Assembly (NCBI RefSeq): GCF_019237615.1
Contig: NZ_JAFAGT010000053.1
Coordinates: 17,949-81,948 of the forward strand
DNA length: 64,000 nucleotides
Reading direction: 5' to 3'
Source: Roseateles sp.
GTDB taxonomy: Bacteria; Pseudomonadota; Gammaproteobacteria; Burkholderiales; Burkholderiaceae_C
Numbering within the stretch: the first letter of the stretch is position 1; every line of letters starts with the position of its first letter. A program made the translations under genes and the position numbers. Positions 56,645 to 64,000 of this stretch are shown piece by piece. Below the pieces are notes generated by a model. That model saw only the letters and a list, made by a program, of their open reading frames with translations, was not told the origin of the DNA and ran no database searches.

Positions 56645-58627
56645 ATGTTCAAGAAGATCCTGATCGCCAACCGCGGCGAAATCGCCTGCCGGGTTGCGGC
56701 AACAGCCAAGCGCCTCGGCATCCAGACCGTCGCCGTCTATTCCGAAGCTGACGCCGACGCCCGGCACGTCAAGGCCTGCGACGAGGCCATCCTGATCGGC
56801 GGCCCGGCGCCGCGCGACTCCTATCTGCAGTGGGAGCGCATCCTGGCCGCCGCCAAGGCCACGGGCGCCGAAGCCGTTCACCCTGGCTATGGCTTTCTGT
56901 CGGAGAACGAGGCCTTTGCCCAGGCATGTGCCGATGCCGGCGTCGTCTTCATCGGCCCGCCGCCCAGCGCCATCTTGGCGATGGGCCTGAAGGCCGAGTC
57001 CAAGCGGCTGATGGAGGCGGCCCAGGTGCCGCTGGTGCCGGGCTATCACGGCGCCGGCCAGGACCCCGCCCTGCTCAAGCGCGAGGCCGACCGCATCGGC
57101 TACCCCGTCCTCATCAAGGCCAGTGCCGGCGGCGGCGGCAAGGGCATGCGCGCGGTCCACAACGCCGACGAGTTCGACGCCGCGCTGGCCTCGTGCAAGC
57201 GCGAGGCCATCAACAGCTTCGGAGACGACGCGGTGCTGATCGAGCGCTATGTCCAGCGCCCGCGCCATATCGAGATCCAGGTCTTCGGCGACTCGCACGG
57301 CGACTGCGTCTACCTGTTCGAGCGCGACTGCTCGGTTCAGCGCCGCCACCAGAAGGTGCTCGAGGAAGCGCCCGCGCCCGGAATGACACCGGAGCGCCGC
57401 GCCCAGATGGGCGAGGCCGCCGTGGCCGCCGCGAAGGCGGTTGGCTATGTCGGCGCCGGCACGGTGGAGTTCATCGCCGAGCAGGACGGCCGCTTCTACT
57501 TCATGGAGATGAACACGCGGCTACAGGTCGAGCACCCGGTCACCGAGGCCATCACGGGCCAGGACCTGGTGGAGTGGCAACTGCGCGTCGCCGCCGGCGA
57601 GTCGCTTCCGCTCAAGCAGTCCGAGCTGCGCATGCAGGGCCATGCCATCGAGGCGCGCATCTGCGCCGAGAACCCGGACGGCGGTTTCCTGCCCGCCACC
57701 GGCACGCTGGATGTGGCGCGCTGGCCGGCTCACGTCGCGTTCCAGCGCGGCGATGTGCGCATCGACGCCGGTGTGCGCGAGGGCGACGCGATCAGTCCCT
57801 ATTACGACTCCATGATCGCCAAGCTCATCGTCTGGGGCGAGGACCGCGCGCAGGCGCTGGCCCGGCTGGACGCCGCGCTGCGCGACACCCACATCGTGGG
57901 CCTGCAGACCAACGTCGCCTTCCTGCGCCGCTGCGCGGCAACGGCCTCCTTCGCCGGCGCCGACCTGGACACCGGCCTCATCGAGCGCGAGAAGACAGTG
58001 CTGTTCGACCAGCCCGGCCTGCCGCTGCGCGTCGGCGCCGCCGCCGTCGTCGCCCACACGCTGGCCGTCGAGGGCATGACGCAGGACCGCGACCCGTGGA
58101 GTGCCCGCGACGGCTTCCGGCTGTTCGGCTCGGCCATGCGCCGCTTCGATCTGGAGGCCGGCGGCTCGCATCACGAGGTGCTGCTGTCGCGTCATCACCG
58201 CGGCGGCATGACGTTGACGGTGCAAGGTGAGGCGATCGAGTTCGCCGTGCAGTCGGCCGACGCCGAGACGCACGAGCTCTTCCTCGGCAGCGAGCGCCTG
58301 CGCGTGAAGACCTATGCCCGGGGCGAACGCGTCGCCGTGTTTGGCGCGAACGGCTCGGCGGTACTGACCGAAGTGGACGTCATCGCCCATGCTGGCGACG
58401 CGCCCGGCGAAGGCGGCCGGCTGACCGCGCCCATGCCCGGCAAGCTGATCGCCTTCCTCGCCCAGGCCGGCGACAGCGTCACCAAGGGCCAGCCGCTGGC
58501 CGTCATGGAGGCGATGAAGATGGAGCACACCATCTCCTCGCCGCGCGACGGCACCGTGGCGGAACTGCTGTTCGCTGTGGGCGACCAGGTCGGCGACGGC
58601 GCAGAACTCCTCAAGCTGGAGGCCTGA
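56645..58627 (+). CDS. liuD: Methylcrotonyl-CoA carboxylase, biotin-carrying subunit
   Basis: The 660-residue protein has a biotin carboxylase (1-450: ILIANRGEIACRV, KASAGGGGKGMRAV, EMNTRLQVEHPVTE), a linker domain, and a biotinyl domain at the end with Lys625 in EAMKMEH. It uses ATP and bicarbonate to load CO2 on biotin for LiuB. Ribosome site GAGGAG lies before ATG 56645. It is the client of the biotin made by the four genes just upstream, and depends on a biotin ligase located elsewhere. Confidence 0.95.
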   Translation: MFKKILIANRGEIACRVAATAKRLGIQTVAVYSEADADARHVKACDEAILIGGPAPRDSYLQWERILAAAKATGAEAVHPGYGFLSENEAFAQACADAGVVFIGPPPSAILAMGLKAESKRLMEAAQVPLVPGYHGAGQDPALLKREADRIGYPVLIKASAGGGGKGMRAVHNADEFDAALASCKREAINSFGDDAVLIERYVQRPRHIEIQVFGDSHGDCVYLFERDCSVQRRHQKVLEEAPAPGMTPERRAQMGEAAVAAAKAVGYVGAGTVEFIAEQDGRFYFMEMNTRLQVEHPVTEAITGQDLVEWQLRVAAGESLPLKQSELRMQGHAIEARICAENPDGGFLPATGTLDVARWPAHVAFQRGDVRIDAGVREGDAISPYYDSMIAKLIVWGEDRAQALARLDAALRDTHIVGLQTNVAFLRRCAATASFAGADLDTGLIEREKTVLFDQPGLPLRVGAAAVVAHTLAVEGMTQDRDPWSARDGFRLFGSAMRRFDLEAGGSHHEVLLSRHHRGGMTLTVQGEAIEFAVQSADAETHELFLGSERLRVKTYARGERVAVFGANGSAVLTEVDVIAHAGDAPGEGGRLTAPMPGKLIAFLAQAGDSVTKGQPLAVMEAMKMEHTISSPRDGTVAELLFAVGDQVGDGAELLKLEA

Positions 58628-58629
58628 TC

Positions 58630-59538
58630 ATGGCCCTGCCCTCGCACGTCACGATCCTCGACGTCGGCCCGCGCGACGGGCTGCAGAACGAGAAGGAGAG
58701 CGTCTCCACCGAGCACAAGGCTCAACTGGTGTCTATGCTGCAGGACGCCGGCCTGAAGGAGATCGAGGTCACCAGCTTCGTCAGCCCCAGGTGGGTGCCG
58801 CAGATGGGCGACAACGCAGCGCTCATGGCCGCCATCGAGCGCAAGCCGGGCGTGCGCTACTCGGTGCTGGTACCCAACACCAAGGGGCTGGAACCGGCGC
58901 TGGCATCCAGGCCCGACGAGATCCTCGTCTTCACGGCTGCCAGCGAGGCCTTCACGCAGAAGAACATCAACTGCTCCATCGCCGAGAGCCTGGAGCGCTT
59001 CGCGCCGGTCATTGAAGGCGCACATGCGGCGGGCCTCAAGGTGCGCGCGGCGGTTTCCTGCGCGCTGGGCTGCCCCTACGAGGGCGAGATCACCGCCGAT
59101 CAGGTCGAGGCCGTCGTGAAGCCGCTGCGCGAGCTGGGCGTGGACGCCATCGACATCGCCGACACCATTGGCATCGGCACGCCGCGCAGGGTCCAGGCGG
59201 CGATGGAGCGGGCGCTAAAGCATTTCCCGCTGGCCGAGGTGTCGGGCCATTTCCACGACACCTACGGCCAGGCGCTGACCAACATCTACGCCAGCCTGGA
59301 GCTGGGCGTGCACGGCTTCCATGCCAGCGTGTCGGGCCTTGGCGGCTGCCCCTATGCCAAGGGCGCGACGGGCAACGTCGCAACCGAGGACGTCGTCTTC
59401 ATGCTCGACGGACTGGGCATCAGCACCGGCATCGATCTCGACAAGCTGGTCGACGCCGGCGCCTTCATCTCCAACGTGCTGGGCCGCCCGCCCGTGTCGC
59501 GCGTGGCCCGCGCCGTGCTGGCAAAGCGGGCCGGCTAG
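58630..59538 (+). CDS. liuE: Hydroxymethylglutaryl-CoA lyase
   Basis: The 302-residue TIM-barrel enzyme has LDVGPRDGLQNEKESVSTEH, SFVSPRWVPQMGD, the metal site HFHDTYGQALTN and the signature SVSGLGGCPYAKGATGNVAT with catalytic Cys. It splits HMG-CoA to acetyl-CoA and acetoacetate, ending leucine degradation. It starts 2 nt after the mccA stop. Its TAG stop lies in CTAG, shared with the convergent, frameshifted gene. Confidence 0.95.
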   Translation: MALPSHVTILDVGPRDGLQNEKESVSTEHKAQLVSMLQDAGLKEIEVTSFVSPRWVPQMGDNAALMAAIERKPGVRYSVLVPNTKGLEPALASRPDEILVFTAASEAFTQKNINCSIAESLERFAPVIEGAHAAGLKVRAAVSCALGCPYEGEITADQVEAVVKPLRELGVDAIDIADTIGIGTPRRVQAAMERALKHFPLAEVSGHFHDTYGQALTNIYASLELGVHGFHASVSGLGGCPYAKGATGNVATEDVVFMLDGLGISTGIDLDKLVDAGAFISNVLGRPPVSRVARAVLAKRAG

Positions 59539-59944
59539 GCGCGTAGCTCCCACAGCACGTTGACGATGCGCCAGCGCCCCTCGATCTGGGCCAGGTGCAT
59601 GTAGTCGATCCAGGCCTCGGCATCGACGCGCACGCTGGCCGTGCGGCCGAAGACGTCGAGGATCCTCACGTCGGCGCGCTTGCCCGTCTCGGGCTTGCCG
59701 GCCCGGGCCCGCGTGGACTGCACCAGGTCCATCGCGCCCATGCTCTGCAACTCGCCGCGGCCATCGGGCAGGCCCTGACGATGCGCTTGGCCAGCTCGGG
59801 ATGCAGCGAGCGCTCCATGCGTGCCGCGTCGCCGGCATACCACCCCTCGATGCAGTCGCGCGCGCAGGCCTCGATGGCGGCGGCCTCGGATTCCGGCGCC
59901 GCCACGGCGGCCGTCGATGCGGCGGCCAGGGCCGCACTGCTCAT
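59535..59944 (-). pseudogene. NTF2/SnoaL-like gene with a one-base frameshift
   Basis: The start at ATG 59944 (GAGG in front) opens a signal-like Ala-rich stretch and EAAAIEACARDCIEGWYAGD, ERSLHPELAKRIVRA. The second half lies in another frame, GELQSMGAMDLVQSTRAR and VDAEAWIDYMHLAQIEGRWR to the stop at 59535. The reading moves between them near 59768-59770; one added base in CTGCCC there would restore an unbroken 136-residue NTF2-like (lumazine-binding) protein. Either the gene is newly broken or a base is missing from the read. Its stop shares CTAG with liuE. Confidence 0.65.
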
Positions 59945-59989
59945 GAAGATGCCTCGTTGCAAGAAGGTCTCCGTACCTGATGGCGAACG

Positions 59990-60573
59990 GCGTGCAGGCT
60001 TCGTCGCCGGGCAGCGCCTGGCACCAGGCAGGCACAGCACGCGGCCCGGCGCCAGCAATGGGCTGGCCCAGCCGGGGCGGGCCTTGCGCAGCGCGGACAG
60101 GGGTACGCCCAGGTCGGCCGCCCGCTGCGCGGCGAGCCTGTGCCAGCGCATATCGTCCAGCCCTGGCAGCCGGCGCACGGCTCGGCGCAGCCAGAGCAGA
60201 ACAAAGCCGACGGCCAGGTCGTGCGTCCTTGGCGCCAGCCTCGTGGCCACAGCGGCAGCGCACCAAGCTGGGCCGTGGGCGGCGTGGCCGGCGCCGCCTC
60301 GACGCGGGCGGGCCGGACATCCGCCACGGAAGTCGCTGGCTAGTGAGCGATGGCAGCGGGGGCGACGGGGCCGGGCGGGTCGGGCACCAGGGACACCATG
60401 GGCCGGCTGGCGCTGACGAGGCCGCCCAGCAGGGCCAGGCGCCACAGCCCTTCCTGCGTCATCGTGGCCAGTTTCGCCAGCAGGCCGGCGCGTTCGGCCG
60501 CCCACAGGCCTCCGATCAGCAGGCTGCTGTGCAGCAGATAGCTGCACAGCCAGGTCAGCAGGGCATCGGTCAT
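59990..60573 (-). pseudogene. Wrecked BlaR1/M56-type membrane peptidase gene
   Basis: From ATG 60573 (overlapping the blaI stop, ATGA) the frame gives WLCSYLLHSSLLIGGLWAAE, ATMTQEGLWRLALLGGLVSA and then a TAG stop at 60340. After the stop the same frame still reads like a linker (ARVEAAPATPPTA). Then another frame gives THDLAVGFVLLWLRRAVRRL, DMRWHRLAAQRAADLGVPLS and LLAPGRVLCLP, the usual M56 middle part. The zinc motif HExxH and everything after it are absent. So a BlaR1-like antirepressor has a nonsense codon, a frameshift and a lost 3' part. The left boundary is approximate. Confidence 0.6.
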
Positions 60574-60968
60574 CGTGTCTCTCCCTTGCGTTGCTTCAGC
60601 AGCGCCTGCAGCTCGGCCAGTTCCTTGGCATCGACTCCACGCGACTCCAGCAGATGGCTGACCAGGGCGCTGGCCCGGCCGGAAAACAGGTTGTCCAGCA
60701 GGCTGCCCACCATGGAGCGCTGCACCTCGGCCTCACTGACCCGCGGCGTGTAGAGCAGCGCCCGGCCCTCGCGCCGGCTGGCGAGCAGGCCGCGCTTCTC
60801 CAGCCGCGTCAGCAGCGTGGCCACTGTGGTGTACGCAAGGTCGCGCTCGCCGCGCAAGGCCTCGGCCACCTCGGCCGTGCTGGCCTCTCCGCGCGCCCAC
60901 AGCGCGCGCATCAGGCTCAGTTGCAGATCGCTCAGCGAGACCCCGCCCGCTCCCGTTTCTTCATCCAT
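60570..60968 (-). CDS. blaI: BlaI/MecI-type transcriptional repressor
   Basis: The 132-residue protein has the BlaI winged helix (LSDLQLSLMRALWARGEAST, DLAYTTVATLLTRLEKRGLL; about 12-65) and a C-terminal dimer region with a cleavage-type segment (SMVGSLLDNLFSG). BlaI repressors leave DNA when a BlaR1-type M56 protease is activated. That partner, translated from its 3' end, is broken here, so the repressor may be locked on. A 20-bp perfect palindrome of BlaI type lies just upstream of its start. No beta-lactamase gene is visible. Confidence 0.9.
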   Translation of the reverse strand: MDEETGAGGVSLSDLQLSLMRALWARGEASTAEVAEALRGERDLAYTTVATLLTRLEKRGLLASRREGRALLYTPRVSEAEVQRSMVGSLLDNLFSGRASALVSHLLESRGVDAKELAELQALLKQRKGETR

Positions 60969-60975
60969 GGCGACT

Positions 60976-61005
60976 TTCTACATTTGTAGTACTACAAATG
61001 CAGAA
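60976..61005. promoter_or_regulatory. BlaI-type operator
   Basis: CATTTGTAGTACTACAAATG (60981-61000) is a perfect 20-bp palindrome. Beyond one mismatch, symmetry continues four more bases each side. The TAC-TACAAAT halves resemble operators of BlaI/MecI/CopY repressors. It ends 7-8 bp from the repressor start codon, as expected for autorepression. Confidence 0.8.
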
Positions 61006-61047
61006 GATTCGACATGGGCGTGGCAAGTCTTATTCGGTACGGCGGCC

Positions 61048-61503
61048 TCAGCCGCCCGGCGGGTTGCGCAGGCGCTGGCTGAACCACCAGAGGTGGCCGT
61101 CGGGGTCGACGCAGCCATAGCTGCGGTCCGTCCAGTACTCGGCACCGTAGTCGTTCTCCGTCAGCTCGTAGGTGACCTGGGCGCCGGCCGCGCGCGCCTG
61201 GGCGCAATGGGCGTCGACGTCGTCGACGTAGAGGAACAGCGCCTGCGTGTTGGCACCGCCCAGCAGCCTGGGCGCGCGACCCGTCACGCCGAAGCGGGCC
61301 GCGCGCGCAGCTCCGCCCTCGGACACCATGACGATGGCCTCGCCGTAGCGCAGCTCGCTGTGCATGACGCTGCCGTCGGGCGCATCGACAACGATCTCCA
61401 CGGTGAAGCCGAAGGCGCGCTGGTACCAGGCGATGGCCTCGCGCGCGTTCTCGCAGTACACGGCCGAGGACAAGCGTGGCCGTCCGGGCGGGGTGGGTTT
61501 CAT
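61048..61503 (-). CDS. VOC-fold (glyoxalase/PhnB-like) protein
   Basis: The 151-residue protein has two beta-alpha-beta-beta-beta modules: VYCENAREAIAWYQRAFGFT and LFLYVDDVDAHCAQARAAGA, ending with YGCVDPDGHLWWFSQR. The form DPxGHxW near the end is typical of PhnB/glyoxalase-like proteins that bind a metal or small ligand. Substrate unknown. ATG 61503 is divergent from the YciI-like gene, 64 nt apart. Confidence 0.87.
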   Translation of the reverse strand: MKPTPPGRPRLSSAVYCENAREAIAWYQRAFGFTVEIVVDAPDGSVMHSELRYGEAIVMVSEGGAARAARFGVTGRAPRLLGGANTQALFLYVDDVDAHCAQARAAGAQVTYELTENDYGAEYWTDRSYGCVDPDGHLWWFSQRLRNPPGG

Positions 61504-61567
61504 CGTGGTCTCCGGGAAGCTGGGTTGCGGTTCAATCCTCGCACCACGACCGTCGCGCCGCCACACC

Positions 61568-62020
61568 ATGAAGCTGCTGTCCGCCTGCGCCCTCGCGCTG
61601 CTCGCCTCCCTGTCCGCCCGGGCCCAGGAGCCGCCCGTCTATGACGCCGCCAAGGCGCAGGCCTGGGGCGCCAACGAGCAGGGCCTGCGCCCCTATGTGC
61701 TGGTGCTGCTGAAGACCGGGCCCAAGCGCATGCCAGATGGGCCGGCGCGCGACGAGATGTTCAAGGGTCATTTCGCGAACATGGGCCGGCTGGCCAAGGA
61801 GGGCCTGCTGGTCTACGCGGGCCCGCTGGACGGCGTGGAGGGCCTTCGCGGGCTCTTCATCTTCGCAACATCGGACCTGGACGCGGCGCGCAAGGCGGTG
61901 GACACGGACCCCGTCATCGTCAACGGCGAGATGGTGGCGGAGCTGCACAAGCACTTCGGCTCGGCGGCGCTGCTGGCCGTCAACGAGTGGCACCCGCGAC
62001 TCATCAAGCCCAAGCCCTGA
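61568..62020 (+). CDS. Exported YciI-like protein
   Basis: The 150-residue protein has a signal peptide (1-19, ending LSARAQ) and a YciI-like ferredoxin fold: YVLVLLKTGPKRMPDG, HFANMGRLAKEGLLVYAGPL and FIFATSDLDAARKAVDTDPV. Cytosolic YciI proteins have a His-Asp pair and weak hydrolase activity; the exported form is of unknown role. ATG 61568 opens the signal peptide. Confidence 0.82.
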   Translation: MKLLSACALALLASLSARAQEPPVYDAAKAQAWGANEQGLRPYVLVLLKTGPKRMPDGPARDEMFKGHFANMGRLAKEGLLVYAGPLDGVEGLRGLFIFATSDLDAARKAVDTDPVIVNGEMVAELHKHFGSAALLAVNEWHPRLIKPKP

Positions 62021-62146
62021 GTTCGCGCCACGCGACGGATTTCACGCCCGACGGGCCGGCCATCGCATCGCGGGGGCGGTGCAACCGTTCCGTCATCAAG
62101 GGTTTGAACCCGCTGCCGATCATCGCGCCCGACTGCCGGAGCCGCC

Positions 62147-62626
62147 GTGAACGACACCTATTGCCCGACCAAGACCGACCGCGCCCGCGCGCTGCTCGCC
62201 GCCCCCCGCCGGACGCTGCCGCCGGCGCTGCGCATGCTGCTGATCAGCGTCGACGGCCGACGCAACGTCGCGGCGCTGCACGAGGTGGCGCGCTCGCTGG
62301 GCCTGGGCCGCGACGCGCTGGAGCGGCTGCAGGGGGAAGGGCTGATTGGCGCCGCCCAGGCGCCGCTGCCCGCGGCCGTGCTGCGGTCCGCAACCGCGCC
62401 GGACGACGAGCTGCGCCGCCTCATGCGCGCCAAGATGTTCGCCCTCGACCTCGTCGGCCGCATGCTGGCCGGCCGTGACGCCGAGCTGCGCGACAGCGCG
62501 CGCGAGGTGGACAGTGAATCCAGATTGCTGGCCTGGCTGGACGAAGCCGCGACGCGCATCGCGGCCACGGCCGGCGAGGAGCGCGCACAGTTCTTCCGTC
62601 AGCGCGTCGCCGAGGCGGCGGGCTGA
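62147..62626 (+). CDS. Hypothetical helical protein with winged-helix-like start
   Basis: The 159-residue protein starts at GTG 62147. The N-terminal half (LPPALRMLLISVDGRRNVAA, LHEVARSLGLGRDALERLQG) reads like a small winged-helix or regulator-like domain of proteobacterial unknown proteins; the C-terminal half is helical and charged. No signal or membrane part. It converges with the phosphofructokinase gene, 7 nt apart. Function unknown. Confidence 0.65.
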   Translation: MNDTYCPTKTDRARALLAAPRRTLPPALRMLLISVDGRRNVAALHEVARSLGLGRDALERLQGEGLIGAAQAPLPAAVLRSATAPDDELRRLMRAKMFALDLVGRMLAGRDAELRDSAREVDSESRLLAWLDEAATRIAATAGEERAQFFRQRVAEAAG

Positions 62627-62633
62627 GCGCCGC

Positions 62634-63848
62634 TCAGCGCTTCAGCACCTTGGCCACCGGGTTGGGCCGCAACCGGTAGGCGTCCGGCATGCCCGAGCCC
62701 AGCAGCGGGCGCAGGTAGAGGCGGAAGACGTCGGTCACGTCGGTGCCGGCCTCGGAGATGAAGTGATCCTCCATCGTGCGCGTCTTGCCGGCCACGGCGG
62801 CCAGCGGCAGCAGCTCGTAGTCCACCGAGTAGTAACCCACGCGCTTGATGGCGACCGAGCCGTCGCGGTCGCCGTGGAAGGCGTACTGCACGGCCTTCTC
62901 GCCAACCTCGCGGGCCTCGCGCGCATCCACGTCGCTGACGCAGCCGAGGAAGCTGCGCTGCAGGTAGCCGAAGGTGTCGCCGCGCACGCGCTTGATGCCC
63001 AGCTTGGCCTTGATCTCCTCGCACAGCAGATCGGCCAGCGCGCCGGTGCCGCTGAGCTGCACGTTGCCGTGGGCGTCGCGCTCAAGGTCGCCAGCCAGCC
63101 TGGAGAGCATGGGGGTGCCGGACGCGTCGTGTATGCCCTCGCTGACGGCGATGACGCAGCGGCCGTAGCGCTGGTGCGCGGCCTTCACGTCGCGCAGGAA
63201 CTGCTCGGTGTCGAAGCTGCGCTCGGGCAGGTAGATGAGGTGGGGGCCATCGTCGTCGAACTTCTTGCCCAGCGCCGCAGCGGCGGTCAGGAAGCCGGCG
63301 TGGCGGCCCATGACCACGCCCACGTAGACGCCGGGCAGGGCCGCGTTGTCGAGGTTAGCGCCGGCAAAGGCCTGGGCCACGAAACGCGCGGCCGACGCAT
63401 AGCCGGGCGTGTGGTCGTTGCCGACCAGGTCGTTGTCTATGGTCTTGGGGATGTGGATGCAGCGCAGCGGGTAGTTCGCCGCGGCGGCTTCCTCGGACAC
63501 GATGCGCACGGTGTCCGACGAATCATTGCCGCCGATGTAGAAGAAGTGCGTGATGCCATGGGCCTGCAGCACCGTGAAGATCTCGTGGCAGTAGGCAGCA
63601 TCCGGCTTGTCGCGCGTGGAGCCCAGTGCCGAGGCGGGGGTGGAGGCCACCAGCTCCAGGTTGTGGCTGGTCTCCTGCGTCAGGTCGACGAAGTCCTCGT
63701 TGACGATACCGCGCACGCCGTGGCGGGCACCATAGACCAGGCCCACGCCACGTTGGCGGCGCGCCTCCAGCACGACGCCGACCAGGCTCTGGTTGATGAC
63801 GGCGGTGGGGCCGCCCCCCTGGGCGACGAGGATCTTCGCGAGACTCAT
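62634..63848 (-). CDS. pfp: PPi-type 6-phosphofructokinase
   Basis: The 404-residue protein begins ILVAQGGGPTAVINQSLVG and has FFYIGGNDSSDT and CIHIPKTIDNDLVGNDHTPG. Asp109 (GGNDS) and Lys135 (PKTIDND) stand where ATP-dependent enzymes have two glycines, which is the pyrophosphate-dependent signature. It would phosphorylate fructose-6-phosphate reversibly using PPi, consistent with many beta-proteobacteria that lack an ATP-dependent enzyme. ATG 63848 is the family start. Confidence 0.9.
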   Translation of the reverse strand: MSLAKILVAQGGGPTAVINQSLVGVVLEARRQRGVGLVYGARHGVRGIVNEDFVDLTQETSHNLELVASTPASALGSTRDKPDAAYCHEIFTVLQAHGITHFFYIGGNDSSDTVRIVSEEAAAANYPLRCIHIPKTIDNDLVGNDHTPGYASAARFVAQAFAGANLDNAALPGVYVGVVMGRHAGFLTAAAALGKKFDDDGPHLIYLPERSFDTEQFLRDVKAAHQRYGRCVIAVSEGIHDASGTPMLSRLAGDLERDAHGNVQLSGTGALADLLCEEIKAKLGIKRVRGDTFGYLQRSFLGCVSDVDAREAREVGEKAVQYAFHGDRDGSVAIKRVGYYSVDYELLPLAAVAGKTRTMEDHFISEAGTDVTDVFRLYLRPLLGSGMPDAYRLRPNPVAKVLKR

Positions 63849-64000
63849 GGGCGCTTGTATGGATGCCTCCCGGCGATAGGCATTAACCCGCATCGTGTCG
63901 TGAAGAAGTCGGCTGCTGCCTTGTATCCGGCCTTGTGCGTGGATTTGCCAAGTTGCCCGGCTGGCCCACTGGCCCCGATGTACTCCGCTGACAAGCGCCT
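63849..64000. other. Window edge, no gene recognised
   Basis: This 152-bp stretch lies upstream of pfp and should carry its promoter, but I see no clear element. An ATG at 63978 opens a few codons (MYSADKRL) to the right edge and could start a gene beyond the window; the piece is too short to judge. Confidence 0.4.

Noticed and set aside
60570..61005. A beta-lactam resistance locus
   Set aside because: Only the BlaI-type repressor and operator are intact; no beta-lactamase gene is present, and BlaI-type regulators control many other functions.
63978..64000. ATG opening MYSADKRL at the right edge
   Set aside because: Only eight codons are visible and no ribosome site or family can be judged.

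Overview
The window is about 70% GC (my estimate from reading) and densely coded, with GC-rich third codon positions. It has no rRNA, tRNA, CRISPR array or insertion sequence that I could recognise. The gene content points to a free-living or plant/soil-associated beta-proteobacterium of the Burkholderiales, most likely near Roseateles, Mitsuaria, Pelomonas or Rubrivivax. The signs are fba/purC/purE/purK/sua5, a CreA protein, a TetR-controlled leucine (liu) pathway, and many GGDEF, PAS and REC proteins. The species assignment is inference.

Region 1 (1-21 kb) is mainly signalling and stress functions. It holds a membrane diguanylate cyclase, a lactonase, an operon of creA, a degenerate GGDEF protein and an AidB-like acyl-CoA dehydrogenase, and a periplasmic solute-binding protein. 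A two-component cluster follows (LuxR-type regulator, BON lipoprotein, REC protein, CHASE3-like histidine kinase), with a GGDEF-EAL protein, an M28 peptidase, a second EF-G, an HTH-like protein, small unknown proteins and an HDOD protein. A sequence GTCCTACA recurs in five intergenic spaces of the 7.5-13.1 kb part.

Region 2 (19.5-38 kb) is metabolic: an Lrp-type regulator divergent from 4-hydroxyphenylpyruvate dioxygenase, a lipase, a long-chain acyl-CoA ligase, and purine genes. fba, purC, purE, purK and sua5 are all present on the minus strand, but they are split by a thioredoxin-like chaperone (cnoX), a serine/threonine kinase, a decayed TPR gene and a large hybrid kinase. That kinase carries an N-terminal three-helix domain with every ethylene/copper-binding residue of plant ETR1 in constant register, and a separate REC gene follows it.

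Region 3 (38-47 kb) contains a GHKL ATPase with a STAS-like tail, pirin, an FMN reductase, a copper-chaperone-like peptide, a Tat-exported molybdenum hydroxylase with its 2Fe-2S subunit, and a TonB-dependent receptor closed by a clear terminator.

Region 4 (46.8-59.5 kb) is the most striking part. A TetR regulator (LiuQ-like) with a perfect 17-bp operator faces a long run: mccB, GNAT, alpha/beta hydrolase, enoyl-CoA hydratase (liuC), DUF4126 protein, bioA-bioF-bioD-bioB, mccA and HMG-CoA lyase (liuE). The complete bioAFDB set thus lies between the two subunits of a biotin-dependent carboxylase, and nearly all genes overlap by a few bases. Leucine catabolism and supply of its cofactor therefore appear to be co-expressed.

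Region 5 (59.5-64 kb) contains a frameshifted NTF2-like gene, a wrecked BlaR1/M56-type gene, an intact BlaI-type repressor with a clear operator, a VOC protein, a YciI-like exported protein, an unknown protein and a PPi-type phosphofructokinase. Convergent genes throughout are packed very tightly; three pairs share a single CTAG as both stop codons.
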